A DNA stretch of 64,000 nt, from NCBI GenBank assembly GCA_017309275.1, contig JAFKLT010000041.1, forward strand, positions 26,086 through 90,085. Reading direction: 5' to 3'. Positions 18,861 through 26,897 of this stretch are shown piece by piece. A program made the position numbers and the translations under genes. How positions within the stretch are numbered: position 1 is the first letter of the stretch; each line of letters starts with the position of its first letter. The notes below the pieces were generated by a model. The model was not told where the DNA came from, did not search any database, and saw only the letters and a program-made list of their open reading frames with translations. The DNA is from Sphingomonadales bacterium (GTDB lineage: Bacteria; Pseudomonadota; Alphaproteobacteria; Sphingomonadales; Sphingomonadaceae).

Positions 18861-19102
18861 GCACGACCAAGAAACTGCGGCTGGGGCCGCTACCCAAGAC
18901 CGAAAGCGTCAAGCTGACCTTCGCTTGCCCGGCCAGCTTGAAAGCCGATCTCGACCGCTACGCCGCGCTGCATGCGCAGGCGTATGGCGAGGCGGTCGAT
19001 GCCTCGACGCTGATCCCGCACATGCTGGAGGCGTTCATGGCGGGGGATCGGGGATTCAGGAAAGGAAACGGCAGCAAGGCCGTGCCACCGAAGCCAAGCT
19101 GA
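18857..19102 (+). CDS. DUF2274-domain protein at the end of the trb operon
   Basis: 81 residues with the DUF2274 pattern: KLRLGPLPKTESVKLTFACP, then SLKADLDRYAALHAQAYGE and a helix (LIPHMLEAFMAGDRGF). This small gene regularly follows trbI in Tn4371-family elements. The alternation of strand and two helices suggests a ribbon-helix-helix-like DNA binder, but no function is established. It starts inside the trbI stop and is followed by a terminator-like hairpin. Confidence 0.85.
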   Translation: MSTTKKLRLGPLPKTESVKLTFACPASLKADLDRYAALHAQAYGEAVDASTLIPHMLEAFMAGDRGFRKGNGSKAVPPKPS

Positions 19103-19349
19103 AGATGCACTGGAACCAGACTGACCATCCCTCGAACGCGCAGCCCAACGCTGCGCGTTCTTCGTTCTGGATAGGCTGCGAGGGAATCGGCTAAGATGAC
19201 TGAACAAGCCTGCCAGCCATTGGCAATCTCCATCGCTGCAACGCGACTCGACTCTCTTTCTCCAGGCTCTTATGTGGCTCCCAGCCCACAATGCCGCATC
19301 CTCTGCGAACGGCATGAAACAGAGCTAACCTATTGCCCCGTATATGGTT
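19103..19349. other. Probable right edge of the ICE
   Basis: Base composition changes from strongly GC-rich to mixed shortly after the trb terminator. The stretch holds only a weak 67-codon frame starting at 19196 (opening MTEQACQPLAISI) without a convincing ribosome site. I could not identify an attachment repeat; the integrase-proximal end lies left of the window, so a matching repeat cannot be sought here. Confidence 0.4.
19135..19170 (+). terminator. Terminator of the tra/trb operon
   Basis: A perfect 9-base stem, AACGCGCAG (19135-19143) with CTGCGCGTT (19151-19159), and a T-rich stretch after it (CTTCGTTCT). It lies 32 bases after the DUF2274 stop. Confidence 0.7.
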
Positions 19350-19880
19350 TCAAGCTTCGCGTGATTTCAACAAAATGCTTGACGCCAGCAATTTTTTAGC
19401 GGGCTGAGACCGGTCACGAGCCATGAGATGAATAACTGACCGTCCCGCGTGAAGCAGATAATCGGCAATAATCCGACGGTGGCAGCGCCACCACACCGCC
19501 TCCGCACACATTATCGCGCTGCTCTTGCCATCGCTGCGCGTGAGGAGGCCTTGCAGCCCAGCTTGGAACGGCGCCGTGGTGGCGTAATCGGCATAATTGT
19601 GAAAACTTTGATTTTGCCAAAAGTCGTTGGTTCGCGGGTCGAGTGCAGCCTGCCGCGGACGCCGACCGCCTAGCTCCTTCAAAAAAATATGGTTGATCTG
19701 ATATTCTGCGAGCGTGACGGGCAGGGTGTCTAGATTAAATTGAGGATTGGTTCGAGACCGTGGAATGGAGCGGACGTCGATTAATTGAGTGACGCCGGCA
19801 TTTCGCAAAATCTCGACAAATTCCTCGATCGATCGCGTCGAGTGACCGATTGTGAAAATCGTTCCGTCAATTCCTGCCAT
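19350..19880 (-). CDS. DUF488-family protein
   Basis: 176 residues. Family landmarks are FTIGHSTRSIEEFVEILR at the N-terminus, LIDVRSIPRSRTNPQFN, and the C-terminal CxxCHR-like motif seen here as WRCHRRIIADYLL. DUF488 proteins are common and poorly understood, often encoded beside DNA-repair or stress genes. Here the start codon overlaps the stop of the uracil-DNA-glycosylase-family gene (TAATG), so the two are translationally coupled. Composition is lower in GC than the flanking regions, which suggests acquisition by transfer. Confidence 0.85.
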   Translation of the reverse strand: MAGIDGTIFTIGHSTRSIEEFVEILRNAGVTQLIDVRSIPRSRTNPQFNLDTLPVTLAEYQINHIFLKELGGRRPRQAALDPRTNDFWQNQSFHNYADYATTAPFQAGLQGLLTRSDGKSSAIMCAEAVWWRCHRRIIADYLLHAGRSVIHLMARDRSQPAKKLLASSILLKSREA

Positions 19881-20464
19881 TAGCTTTCGCTCGCTAGCAG
19901 GGCCTGGTTGACAACAGAGCGCAGTTCCGGGAGCACGTCAATTTCGAACCATGGGTTATTCTGCATCCAGATCTGCGATCGCCATGATGGATGAGGCAAT
20001 GGAAAATATCGGGGGAGATAGTTGCGGAAGTCGCGCACACGATCTTCCACCCGACCGCTACCGAGCGCAGCCGCCTGCGCATAACTGCCAACTAGAAGAG
20101 TGACACTTATTATGGGCATTTCGGAAAGGATGCGAGTTCGCCACAATGGCGCACATTCGCTTCGCGGCGGCATGTCGCCGCCTGCGCTCCGGCCCGGATA
20201 GCAAAATGCCATAGGCACGATCGCAACTTTTTCCGGATCATAAAATATGGATGGTGGCAGTCCTGTCCAATGCCGCAGCCGGTCTCCGGATCGGTCCGCA
20301 AAAGGGATGCCCGAATTGTGAACTTTTGAACCAGGAGCTTGGCTCGCTATCAGGATACGTGCGGCTTTGGATGCCTGCAAGACCGGGCGGGCTCCTAGCG
20401 GCAACATGGGGGCGCACATTCGGCATCCGCGCACCTCATCCAGCATCGTTTCGAACGAAATCAT
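19880..20464 (-). CDS. Uracil-DNA-glycosylase-family protein
   Basis: 194 residues. The UDG-superfamily motif A reads ASQAPGSKVHNSGIPFADRS (residues 40-59) and a later HPSW (in LPHPSWRS) corresponds to motif B. Two cysteines near the start (GCRMC) recall the iron-sulphur ligands of family-4/5 enzymes, but the full set of four is not evident. Members remove uracil or related lesions from DNA; some UdgX-like members cross-link to uracil DNA. Substrate class cannot be fixed by eye. First gene of a two-gene unit with DUF488. Confidence 0.8.
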   Translation of the reverse strand: MISFETMLDEVRGCRMCAPMLPLGARPVLQASKAARILIASQAPGSKVHNSGIPFADRSGDRLRHWTGLPPSIFYDPEKVAIVPMAFCYPGRSAGGDMPPRSECAPLWRTRILSEMPIISVTLLVGSYAQAAALGSGRVEDRVRDFRNYLPRYFPLPHPSWRSQIWMQNNPWFEIDVLPELRSVVNQALLASES

Positions 20465-20812
20465 CTACTCGACCTAAGCATCCTGTTTCGTGCTCGCCTA
20501 AAGTTCAACGTCACGCTCGGAAGACAGTTGCGCCAGAAGGCGGAATGCCGACCGGCCCGTTGTATTCGAGCGCGGATTAAACGCGGCGCGACGCGGGTTT
20601 CCTCGGCACAGAGAATAGAGGGCCAAAAGGCTCGCGGACGGATTTAATATCCCCGACCTGCCCGTGTAGAGCAGCAACAATGGCACCCGTGCTGAAATTC
20701 TCCAAATCCCACAAGGAATTTGCAGCTAGGTTATATCGTTCGCGCTCAAGCCATCAAATGCCGACGATCCTGCGGAAGCATGACCGCTCCAATAAGCGTC
20801 CGGGCCAAGCCA
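20465..20812. other. Intergenic stretch without a recognisable gene
   Basis: About 350 bases between the start of the UDG-family gene and the stop of the secreted repeat protein. Short frames exist on both strands, but none shows a ribosome site plus coherent protein composition. The promoter of the UDG/DUF488 unit must lie in its left part; I see no clear -35/-10 pair. Confidence 0.5.
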
Positions 20813-21712
20813 TTATCGGAGGCTGTTACCGAGCATTTGGTCAAGCTCACCATATCGCCGCGTCAGATAGGTCCGCTCGTCGGCATTATAGCCTCCCATC
20901 GCATAGGCGGCATCGAGCCGCACCAGGTCGCTGAGCTGCGCCCGCACCTGCACCGCATCGTTACGGCTAATCCGGCCATTGCGTTCGGATGTCGCCAAAC
21001 GCGTTTCCAGCTGGCTCCACCTGGCGCTGTTGCCGTCATGGCCAAAGCTTCCGCCAAGGCGGCTGTCGATCGCATTGAACCGCGACCACAGATCGGCCTG
21101 CTCGCGTGCATCGAACCCGCCTCGCCGATAGTTGGCTTCGAGCTGCGCCAACGACCGCCAATCGCTGCGAAGCCGCCTCGCCTCCGCCTGTGTCAGGCTC
21201 CGATTCCGCAGCCCCGTCGATATCCGCTGTTCAAAGTCGGCGTTCCGCGTGGACAGCATCTGCCATCGACCATTATCTTGATAACCCCCCTGATCGATTG
21301 GCTGACCGTTATTCTGACCGCCGATCCGCTGGTTCAAGGCGCGATACCGCATCCGCAAATCACTGCGCTGCTGCTGCGACATATTGCCGTTCGCGGAATA
21401 TTGAGCCTCGAGACGGACGATCTCTTCATACTCTCGGCGCATCTGATCGGCCTCGCGTCGGTCTAGTGAGCCATCGCGCACTGCGGTGTCTATGCGTTGC
21501 TCCAGCGCCGCCCGACGCTGAGCGAATGGCCGCCGCCCCTGGTTCCAGTCGGTTTCCAGCGTTTGCTCGCTCGCTTGTTGGTTCGTGCCGAACACTGAAC
21601 CCAGTAGCTGCTCGAGGATATTGCCCTGCTGCTGACGCTGCTCCTGCGCCATTGCCGTTGTAGAGAGCAGGACTGCACCAGCAGCGGCGCCTAGGATGAA
21701 AAAGCTTTTCAT
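20813..21712 (-). CDS. Secreted protein with three tandem helical repeats
   Basis: 299 residues with a Sec signal peptide (MKSFFILGAAAGAVLLSTTA, cut near AMAQ). After a Gln-rich linker there are three repeats of about 65 residues at 67-131, 157-221 and 232-295. Each runs: xxLEQRIxxxxRxGxLxxxEAxxxRxxxxxLxxLxAxYxxxGxxxxxRxxLxxRYxxLxxxLG. The repeats are helical, charged and lack cysteine. The export signal and repeats suggest a periplasmic binding or scaffolding protein; no enzyme motif is visible. The family is not one I can name. It is monocistronic, with its own upstream region. Confidence 0.8.
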   Translation of the reverse strand: MKSFFILGAAAGAVLLSTTAMAQEQRQQQGNILEQLLGSVFGTNQQASEQTLETDWNQGRRPFAQRRAALEQRIDTAVRDGSLDRREADQMRREYEEIVRLEAQYSANGNMSQQQRSDLRMRYRALNQRIGGQNNGQPIDQGGYQDNGRWQMLSTRNADFEQRISTGLRNRSLTQAEARRLRSDWRSLAQLEANYRRGGFDAREQADLWSRFNAIDSRLGGSFGHDGNSARWSQLETRLATSERNGRISRNDAVQVRAQLSDLVRLDAAYAMGGYNADERTYLTRRYGELDQMLGNSLR

Positions 21713-21984
21713 GGGACTGGACCTCTATCGAAAAAGCGGGTGGCTCTTGAGCCGGAGATTTGGCGGGCAAATCCGCCGTTATCGCTCAGGGAAGTTCATT
21801 CTTCGCAAGCGGTGCGGATATCCCGGCTCACCATTTAACGCTCGGGGGGTGCCTCGGTTGCTAAGATCGCATGAAATAGGGGGTATTCGGATTTAATGTG
21901 GAAATATATCCCGCACGAAACATCTTGGTGCACTCGTCCGGCGGCGGTTAGGCTGCAAGCCACGACAAGCTTTGCGAGGCGCCT

Positions 21985-22080
21985 CGCCGCATCGAGCGCG
22001 ACAAGGCCGTGTTTCCGCATGTTGATCGCGGCATTGTGATCCGGGCGCCGAGCAGCGGCATGCCGGCATGATGACTGCTC
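21985..22080 (-). pseudogene. Possible relic of a TnpB (IS200/IS605-type) C-terminus
   Basis: On the minus strand a short frame reads RRPDHNAAINMRKHGLVALD; 22021-22041 encode DHNAAIN. TnpB proteins end with a zinc-finger segment and RuvC III motif of the form DRDxNAAxNIxxxG, which this stretch matches. A single Cys-x-His precedes it, but the rest of the finger and all upstream TnpB sequence are missing. If real, it is a small degraded fragment; a chance match of this length remains possible. Confidence 0.4.
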
Positions 22081-22105
22081 AATGCAAAGAAGCGTTGATC
22101 GTCCA

Positions 22106-22792
22106 TCAGGCCTGTTGAGGGCGAAGTTCAAAGCTGGTGACGTTTGGGTCACCCGACAGGCTGGCGGCGAGGTGCTCGGCGCGGCTTTCGCTATAGCCTT
22201 GCGCGATGGCGCCATATTCTACGACATCGTCGTTCATCGACTGGTCGATGGTGATGGATCGGAGCTTGTGGTCGGCGAGCAGCGTGCCGAAATCGCTCAG
22301 CGCGATCGCCGTTGACCGGCGATAGCGGGCCTTCAGATGCACGATGCGCTGCTGCGGTGCGCGCCGGTCGGTGATCGTGATGGCGGCGAGCACCAACACT
22401 GTTGCGGTCGCCGCAAAGATCGCCAGCTCGTAAAAGCCGATGCCGAACAATATGCCCAGCGTCGCCGTCATCCACAGCGAAGCGGCGGTCGTGAGCCCGT
22501 GGACGTTGAACCCTTCGCGAAAGATCGCCCCGCCGCACAGAAAGCCGATGCCGGTCAAGATACCATGCGCCATGCGCACCGGGTCGATGCGGACGACCTC
22601 GACCGGGGCGTCGTTGAGCCACGCCATCTGATGCACCGCCGACAGCATCAATAGGCAGCAGGAAAGGCCCACCAGGATATGTGTGCGCAGTCCAGCGGGG
22701 CTGGCCCGATATTCGCGTTCGGCGCCGACAATCGCGCTCGCCACAATCGCGCCGATGATCGGCCAGAACAAGTCGGCGTCGAGCAGCTCCAA
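22106..22792 (-). CDS. MgtC/SapB-family membrane protein
   Basis: 228 residues. The N-terminal membrane domain shows the family signature: GAIVASAIVGAEREYRASPA, GLRTHILVGLSCCLLML, then HGILTGIGFLCGGAIF and GLTTAASLWMTATLGILFGI. A cytoplasmic C-terminal domain of about 80 residues follows. MgtC proteins are linked to growth at low magnesium and inhibit the F1Fo ATP synthase in some pathogens; many environmental homologues are uncharacterised. No magnesium leader or PhoP box was recognised upstream. Confidence 0.9.
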   Translation of the reverse strand: MELLDADLFWPIIGAIVASAIVGAEREYRASPAGLRTHILVGLSCCLLMLSAVHQMAWLNDAPVEVVRIDPVRMAHGILTGIGFLCGGAIFREGFNVHGLTTAASLWMTATLGILFGIGFYELAIFAATATVLVLAAITITDRRAPQQRIVHLKARYRRSTAIALSDFGTLLADHKLRSITIDQSMNDDVVEYGAIAQGYSESRAEHLAASLSGDPNVTSFELRPQQA

Positions 22793-23195
22793 TTATTTTG
22801 TCCTGATGATGGCGCCGACGAGACAGCGGATACGGAATGCTACGCAGCGGGATGGCAAGGAAGTTGGCACAAATTTGCAACGCGCGCTGGCTGCGGCGGT
22901 TGCAATGCGCGTTATCGCCGCCGCTTTTGTCGCAAATCTTTGAATCATGGAGAAACGGCGCTGCCGAGACAAGCGGTTGGAAACAGGAAGACCGACGGGA
23001 GGATTTTTGGCGATGCCATGTGTCGTCGAGCCACAGATTGAACCAGCGCAGCCTAGAATTTTTGCTTTTGGCGCGACTGCTGGGGACAATAAATCGTTTT
23101 ATAATTTCGCGAATTGTTGTAGGTTAATGCCTCTTAACGATAGAGAGTGAATTTCTGACGCTTGTTGGAGCTGCGCTTTCGTTTGAGGAGGCGGA
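22793..23195. other. 403-base intergenic region between divergent mgtC and arsR-like genes
   Basis: Holds the promoters of the two divergent genes and no frame I would call a gene. The right part is notably A+T-rich (around 23085-23150), as expected for a promoter in front of the regulator at 23196. Confidence 0.5.
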
Positions 23196-23468
23196 ATGGA
23201 AAAGAAAAAGGCCCGGATGGTGATGAGCGCTCTGAGCCAGGAAACGCGGCTCGCGGTGTTCAAGCTGCTTGTCGATTCAGGCGACGAGGGAATGCCGGCA
23301 GGCGCGATATCGGAGACGACAAAAACATCGCCCACGTCAATGAGCGCACATCTTGCCATATTGTCGCAAGCGGGGCTGGTGAAATCCAAAAAGATCGGCC
23401 GTCAGGTGATTTATCGGGCGGTGCCTCGAGTCATCGATGAGTTGGCGGAATTTCTGAAAAGCATTTAG
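23196..23468 (+). CDS. ArsR-family winged-helix regulator without metal-binding cysteines
   Basis: 90 residues, a minimal ArsR fold: LSQETRLAVFKLLVDSG, then the recognition helix region TSPTSMSAHLAILSQAGLV and the wing SKKIGRQVIYRAV. A strong GAGGAGG precedes ATG 23196. The protein contains no cysteine, so it cannot use the Cys-based arsenic site of ArsR or the common cysteine sites of SmtB-type sensors. No arsenic or metal genes lie next to it. It may be autoregulated or respond to another signal. Confidence 0.85.
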   Translation: MEKKKARMVMSALSQETRLAVFKLLVDSGDEGMPAGAISETTKTSPTSMSAHLAILSQAGLVKSKKIGRQVIYRAVPRVIDELAEFLKSI

Positions 23469-23669
23469 AGACACCTATAACTGATCACGTGTTCGCACGT
23501 GTCGGATGTGGGATCGACGGCTACAACGGATATCCACTCCAACGAAAAGATCGCGCCATCGAGCCGTGAAACCAAAACACCCCATCTTCAGTGGGTAAAA
23601 AAGCGGGCGCCAGGTCAGGCATGCCAATTTTGCCTGTTCCCACAAAAATGAAATGCTATCTGTCCGCTC

Positions 23670-26255
23670 ATGAAATCAGGAATTGAATCAGGCAAGCCGC
23701 CGGTAGTGGCAGCAGGGTGGTCCGAAACCGATCGCGTCGCCGCACTAGCGAGTTATGCTATCCTCGATACCCCGATCGAATCCGAGTTTGATGACGTCGT
23801 TCGGCTTGCGGCCGAAACATTCGCAGCCCCGATTGCGGTCATAAATCTGGTTTCAGATAACCGGCAGTGGTTCAAAGCTGAAGTCGGCATCGGAGCGCGT
23901 GAGCTACCGCTCGACGTATCGATCTGCGCACACGCCATCTTGCAGAATGATTTCCTGGTGGTGCCCGATACACGTCTGGACCAACGGTTCGATTGCAATC
24001 CTTTGGTTCACGTGGAGGATGGCCTTCGCTTCTATGCTGGGGCGATCCTGCGCAGCGCCGTCGGGTTGCCCATCGGCACGGTCTGCGTGCTCGACCGCGA
24101 AGCGCGGCCCGAAGGGGTCACAGCCCACCAGCGCCTCGTGCTGGAAGTCCTGGCACGCCAGGTGATGACCCAGCTTGAGCTGCGCAAGGCACTCGTCGAT
24201 CAGACTCTGCGCAGCAAGGAACTGGCGGTCGAGGTCCGGCAGCGCGCTGACGCCGAAGATGCGCTGCGCGGAATAGAAGAACGCTATCGTCTCGTAAGCC
24301 GCGCTACCAACGATGCGATCTGGGATTGGGATTTGGCTACCAATCACGTCGTCTGGAATGAGGCACTCGAAGCGGCCCATGGGCATAAACCGCATGATGT
24401 CGAGCCCAGCGGAGCTTGGTGGATTGATCATATTCATCCCGATGATCGGGCGCGAATTGATGCCAGCATACATGCGGCAATCGAAGGCGATGCGGACAGT
24501 TGGTCCGATGAATATCGTTTTTGTCGCGCTGACGGTAGCTACGCCGCCATACTGGATCGCGGCCATATTATCCGCCGCGGTGATGGGACCGCGGTGCGGA
24601 TGATCGGGGCCATGCTGGATCTTACCGAACGCCAGCGCACCAGAGCGGTTTTGGCCATGAACGAGGAGCGGCTACGACTTGCAACGGAAGCGGCGGAGGT
24701 AGGCTTCTGGGATGTCGACACCGTCAATGACGTCCTCATATGGCCGCCAATCGTGAAATGCATGTTCGGGATTTCGCCCCAAGTGGCAGTGTCGATGGAC
24801 GATTTTTACGAAGGCATTCACCCAGATGATCGAAGCGCAACAGAAACGGCGTTTGCCGACGCCTGTGATCCTCTCCAGCGCGCGCTCTATGACGTCGAAT
24901 ATCGCACGGTTGGCAAGGAGGATGGTCAGTTGCGCTGGGAGGCCGCGAAAGGACGCGGTTTGTTCGATGACGAAGGTCGCTGCGTTCGCGTTGTCGGAAC
25001 CGCGATCGATGTCACCGCGCGCAAGTTCGCCGAGGCCGAACTTTTGGACCTGAACAATCATCTGGAACGACGAGTGGCGGAGGCAATTGGTGAGCGCGAA
25101 AAGGTCGAGGAAGCTTTGCGCCAGTCTCAGAAGATGGAGGCAGTGGGCCAATTAACTGGAGGCATCGCTCACGATTTTAATAATATGCTGGCGGTAATCA
25201 TTGGCTCGCTCGATCTACTGGGCCGACGCCTTGGGAACGACGACGCTCGCGCGCGACGATATGTCGATGCAGCGGCAGATGCATCGCAGCGTGCAGCCAT
25301 GCTTACCCAGCGGCTCCTTGCCTTCTCGCGCCAGCAACCCCTCAATCCGGAAATTCTCGATGCCAATAAACTGGTGCCGGCAATGTCTGACCTGCTCGCG
25401 CATACGCTTGGCACCGGAATTCGTCAGGAAACGGTGCTTGCAGCCGGCCTTTGGTGCACCCACGCCGACCGGAACCAGCTCGAGAGCGCGATCCTCAACC
25501 TTGCCGTCAACGCGCGCGATGCCATGTCCGATAGCGGAAGATTGACCATCGAAACGCATAACACCTTTATCGACGAGCGCTACGCTGCCGCAAATATCGG
25601 CGTTCCGCACGGGCAGTATGTCATGATTGCGATCTCAGACACAGGTGCCGGGATGGAGCCCGAAGTCATCGCAAAAGCATTTGATCCCTTCTTTACGACC
25701 AAGAGCGTTGGCAAGGGAACCGGCCTTGGCTTGAGCCAGGTTTACGGCTTTGTAAAACAGTCAGAAGGCCACATCAAAATCTATTCCGAGCCGGGCCACG
25801 GAACGACCGTCAAAATTTATCTGCCGCGTTTCGTGGGAGAGGTCGTTGAGCACGAAGTGCAAAAGTATGGCGATCTGCCCCGCGGCGAGCAAAATGAAGT
25901 GATCCTCGTCGTCGAGGATGAGCCTGCAGTGCGCCAGTTCAGTATCGATGCGCTTACGGAGCTTGGGTATCGCGTAATAGAGGCCGACGGCGGGCTGGCG
26001 GCTTTGCGCCTTCTCGACGCTCATCCCGAAATTTCTCTGCTGTTCACCGATATCGTGATGCCAGATATCAATGGGCGTAAGCTGGCCGATGAGGCGGCGC
26101 GGCGTCGTCCAAATCTCAAGATTCTTTATACGACCGGTTATACGCGCAACGCGGTTGTCCACAATGGAGTGGTCGATGCGGGCGTGGAACTGATTGGTAA
26201 GCCGTTCACTGTCGAGCAGCTCGCTGCAAAAATCCGCGCCGTTCTTGAAAGCTGA
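23670..26255 (+). CDS. Hybrid sensor histidine kinase: GAF-PAS-PAS-HisKA-HATPase-REC
   Basis: 861 residues, soluble throughout. Domains in order: GAF (about 20-185), two PAS/PAC modules (about 205-325 and 330-455), HisKA with phospho-acceptor His501 in GGIAHDFNNML, HATPase with DTGAGMEPEV and GKGTGLGLSQVYGF, and a C-terminal receiver with Asp794 in LLFTDIVMPD and a conserved Lys in IGKPF. All catalytic residues are present. The N-terminal GAF with LDTP resembles sensors that detect small ligands or redox state. The PAS domains lack the LOV core cysteine motif GRNCRFLQ. A single-domain receiver is encoded convergently right after it and is a possible partner. Confidence 0.92.
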   Translation: MKSGIESGKPPVVAAGWSETDRVAALASYAILDTPIESEFDDVVRLAAETFAAPIAVINLVSDNRQWFKAEVGIGARELPLDVSICAHAILQNDFLVVPDTRLDQRFDCNPLVHVEDGLRFYAGAILRSAVGLPIGTVCVLDREARPEGVTAHQRLVLEVLARQVMTQLELRKALVDQTLRSKELAVEVRQRADAEDALRGIEERYRLVSRATNDAIWDWDLATNHVVWNEALEAAHGHKPHDVEPSGAWWIDHIHPDDRARIDASIHAAIEGDADSWSDEYRFCRADGSYAAILDRGHIIRRGDGTAVRMIGAMLDLTERQRTRAVLAMNEERLRLATEAAEVGFWDVDTVNDVLIWPPIVKCMFGISPQVAVSMDDFYEGIHPDDRSATETAFADACDPLQRALYDVEYRTVGKEDGQLRWEAAKGRGLFDDEGRCVRVVGTAIDVTARKFAEAELLDLNNHLERRVAEAIGEREKVEEALRQSQKMEAVGQLTGGIAHDFNNMLAVIIGSLDLLGRRLGNDDARARRYVDAAADASQRAAMLTQRLLAFSRQQPLNPEILDANKLVPAMSDLLAHTLGTGIRQETVLAAGLWCTHADRNQLESAILNLAVNARDAMSDSGRLTIETHNTFIDERYAAANIGVPHGQYVMIAISDTGAGMEPEVIAKAFDPFFTTKSVGKGTGLGLSQVYGFVKQSEGHIKIYSEPGHGTTVKIYLPRFVGEVVEHEVQKYGDLPRGEQNEVILVVEDEPAVRQFSIDALTELGYRVIEADGGLAALRLLDAHPEISLLFTDIVMPDINGRKLADEAARRRPNLKILYTTGYTRNAVVHNGVVDAGVELIGKPFTVEQLAAKIRAVLES

Positions 26256-26300
26256 TCGGCCGAGAGGATGATTTCCCCCCAGTCCGGTCGATTAATGGCT

Positions 26301-26663
26301 CTAGCGTTTTTGAGCTCTATCGATTTCATCCAGCACCTTTTCCAGACTGGAAATGGTGAACGGTTTGTGAAGGATGGGATGGTTCGCATACGCTGAGCCC
26401 GGTGGCGCGATAAATCCACCAGTGGTGATGACAAACGCAACGCCACGCTCGTTAAGCCTTTCGACGATGGCCTCGGACGTTTCACCATTTGCGAGATGGA
26501 CATCGACAATCGCTGCGTCGACGTTGCCCTCTTCTATCTTCGCAAGCGCTGCAGTTACATTGTCGAAAGGGCCAACTGGTTCTCGTCCAAGCGCCGCGAG
26601 ACAGTCTTCAAGCATCATGGAAACGAGCGGGTCATCCTCAACGATCAAAATTCTGCTTTGCAT
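26301..26663 (-). CDS. Single-domain response regulator (receiver only)
   Basis: 120 residues forming one receiver domain: acidic pocket VEDDP, phospho-acceptor Asp54 in AAIVDVHLANG, Thr in VITTGG, and the conserved Lys in LHKPF. There is no output domain, so it acts by protein contact or as a phosphate shuttle or sink. ATG 26663 starts directly at the domain; the frame opens 9 codons earlier with TTG. It is convergent with the hybrid kinase and 45 bases apart, which suggests a functional link. Confidence 0.88.
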   Translation of the reverse strand: MQSRILIVEDDPLVSMMLEDCLAALGREPVGPFDNVTAALAKIEEGNVDAAIVDVHLANGETSEAIVERLNERGVAFVITTGGFIAPPGSAYANHPILHKPFTISSLEKVLDEIDRAQKR

Positions 26664-26897
26664 ATTTTGTTCAAACGCAGTTGAGCGCAAACGTCAAGAA
26701 GTGAGTAAATGCAGTAGATTGAGCTTGGGAAAATGGCCCCGTCGATTATCCAGATCGGTCACCCCCCCCAAAAAGTGGTTCCGACCAGGAAAATGAAGCT
26801 CCTAACTTGGGCCGTCATGTCTGCCATTTGGCCACCTCTGCATCCCTTGATGCACCGAAATTGAGATAGATCAAGGAAACCAAAGAAGCGGAGCTTA

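Noticed and set aside
19196-19399. 67-codon ORF beginning MTEQACQPL after the trb terminator
   Set aside because: No ribosome site, odd composition, and its 3' end overlaps the DUF488 gene; probably non-coding or a truncated fragment.
23196-23468. Arsenic-resistance regulator
   Set aside because: The ArsR-fold protein has no cysteine and no arsenic genes lie nearby.
26755-26815. CACCCCCCCCAAAAAGTGGTTCC and flanking bases as a possible IS3-type terminal repeat
   Set aside because: Only one copy is visible and no transposase accompanies it, so a terminal repeat cannot be shown.
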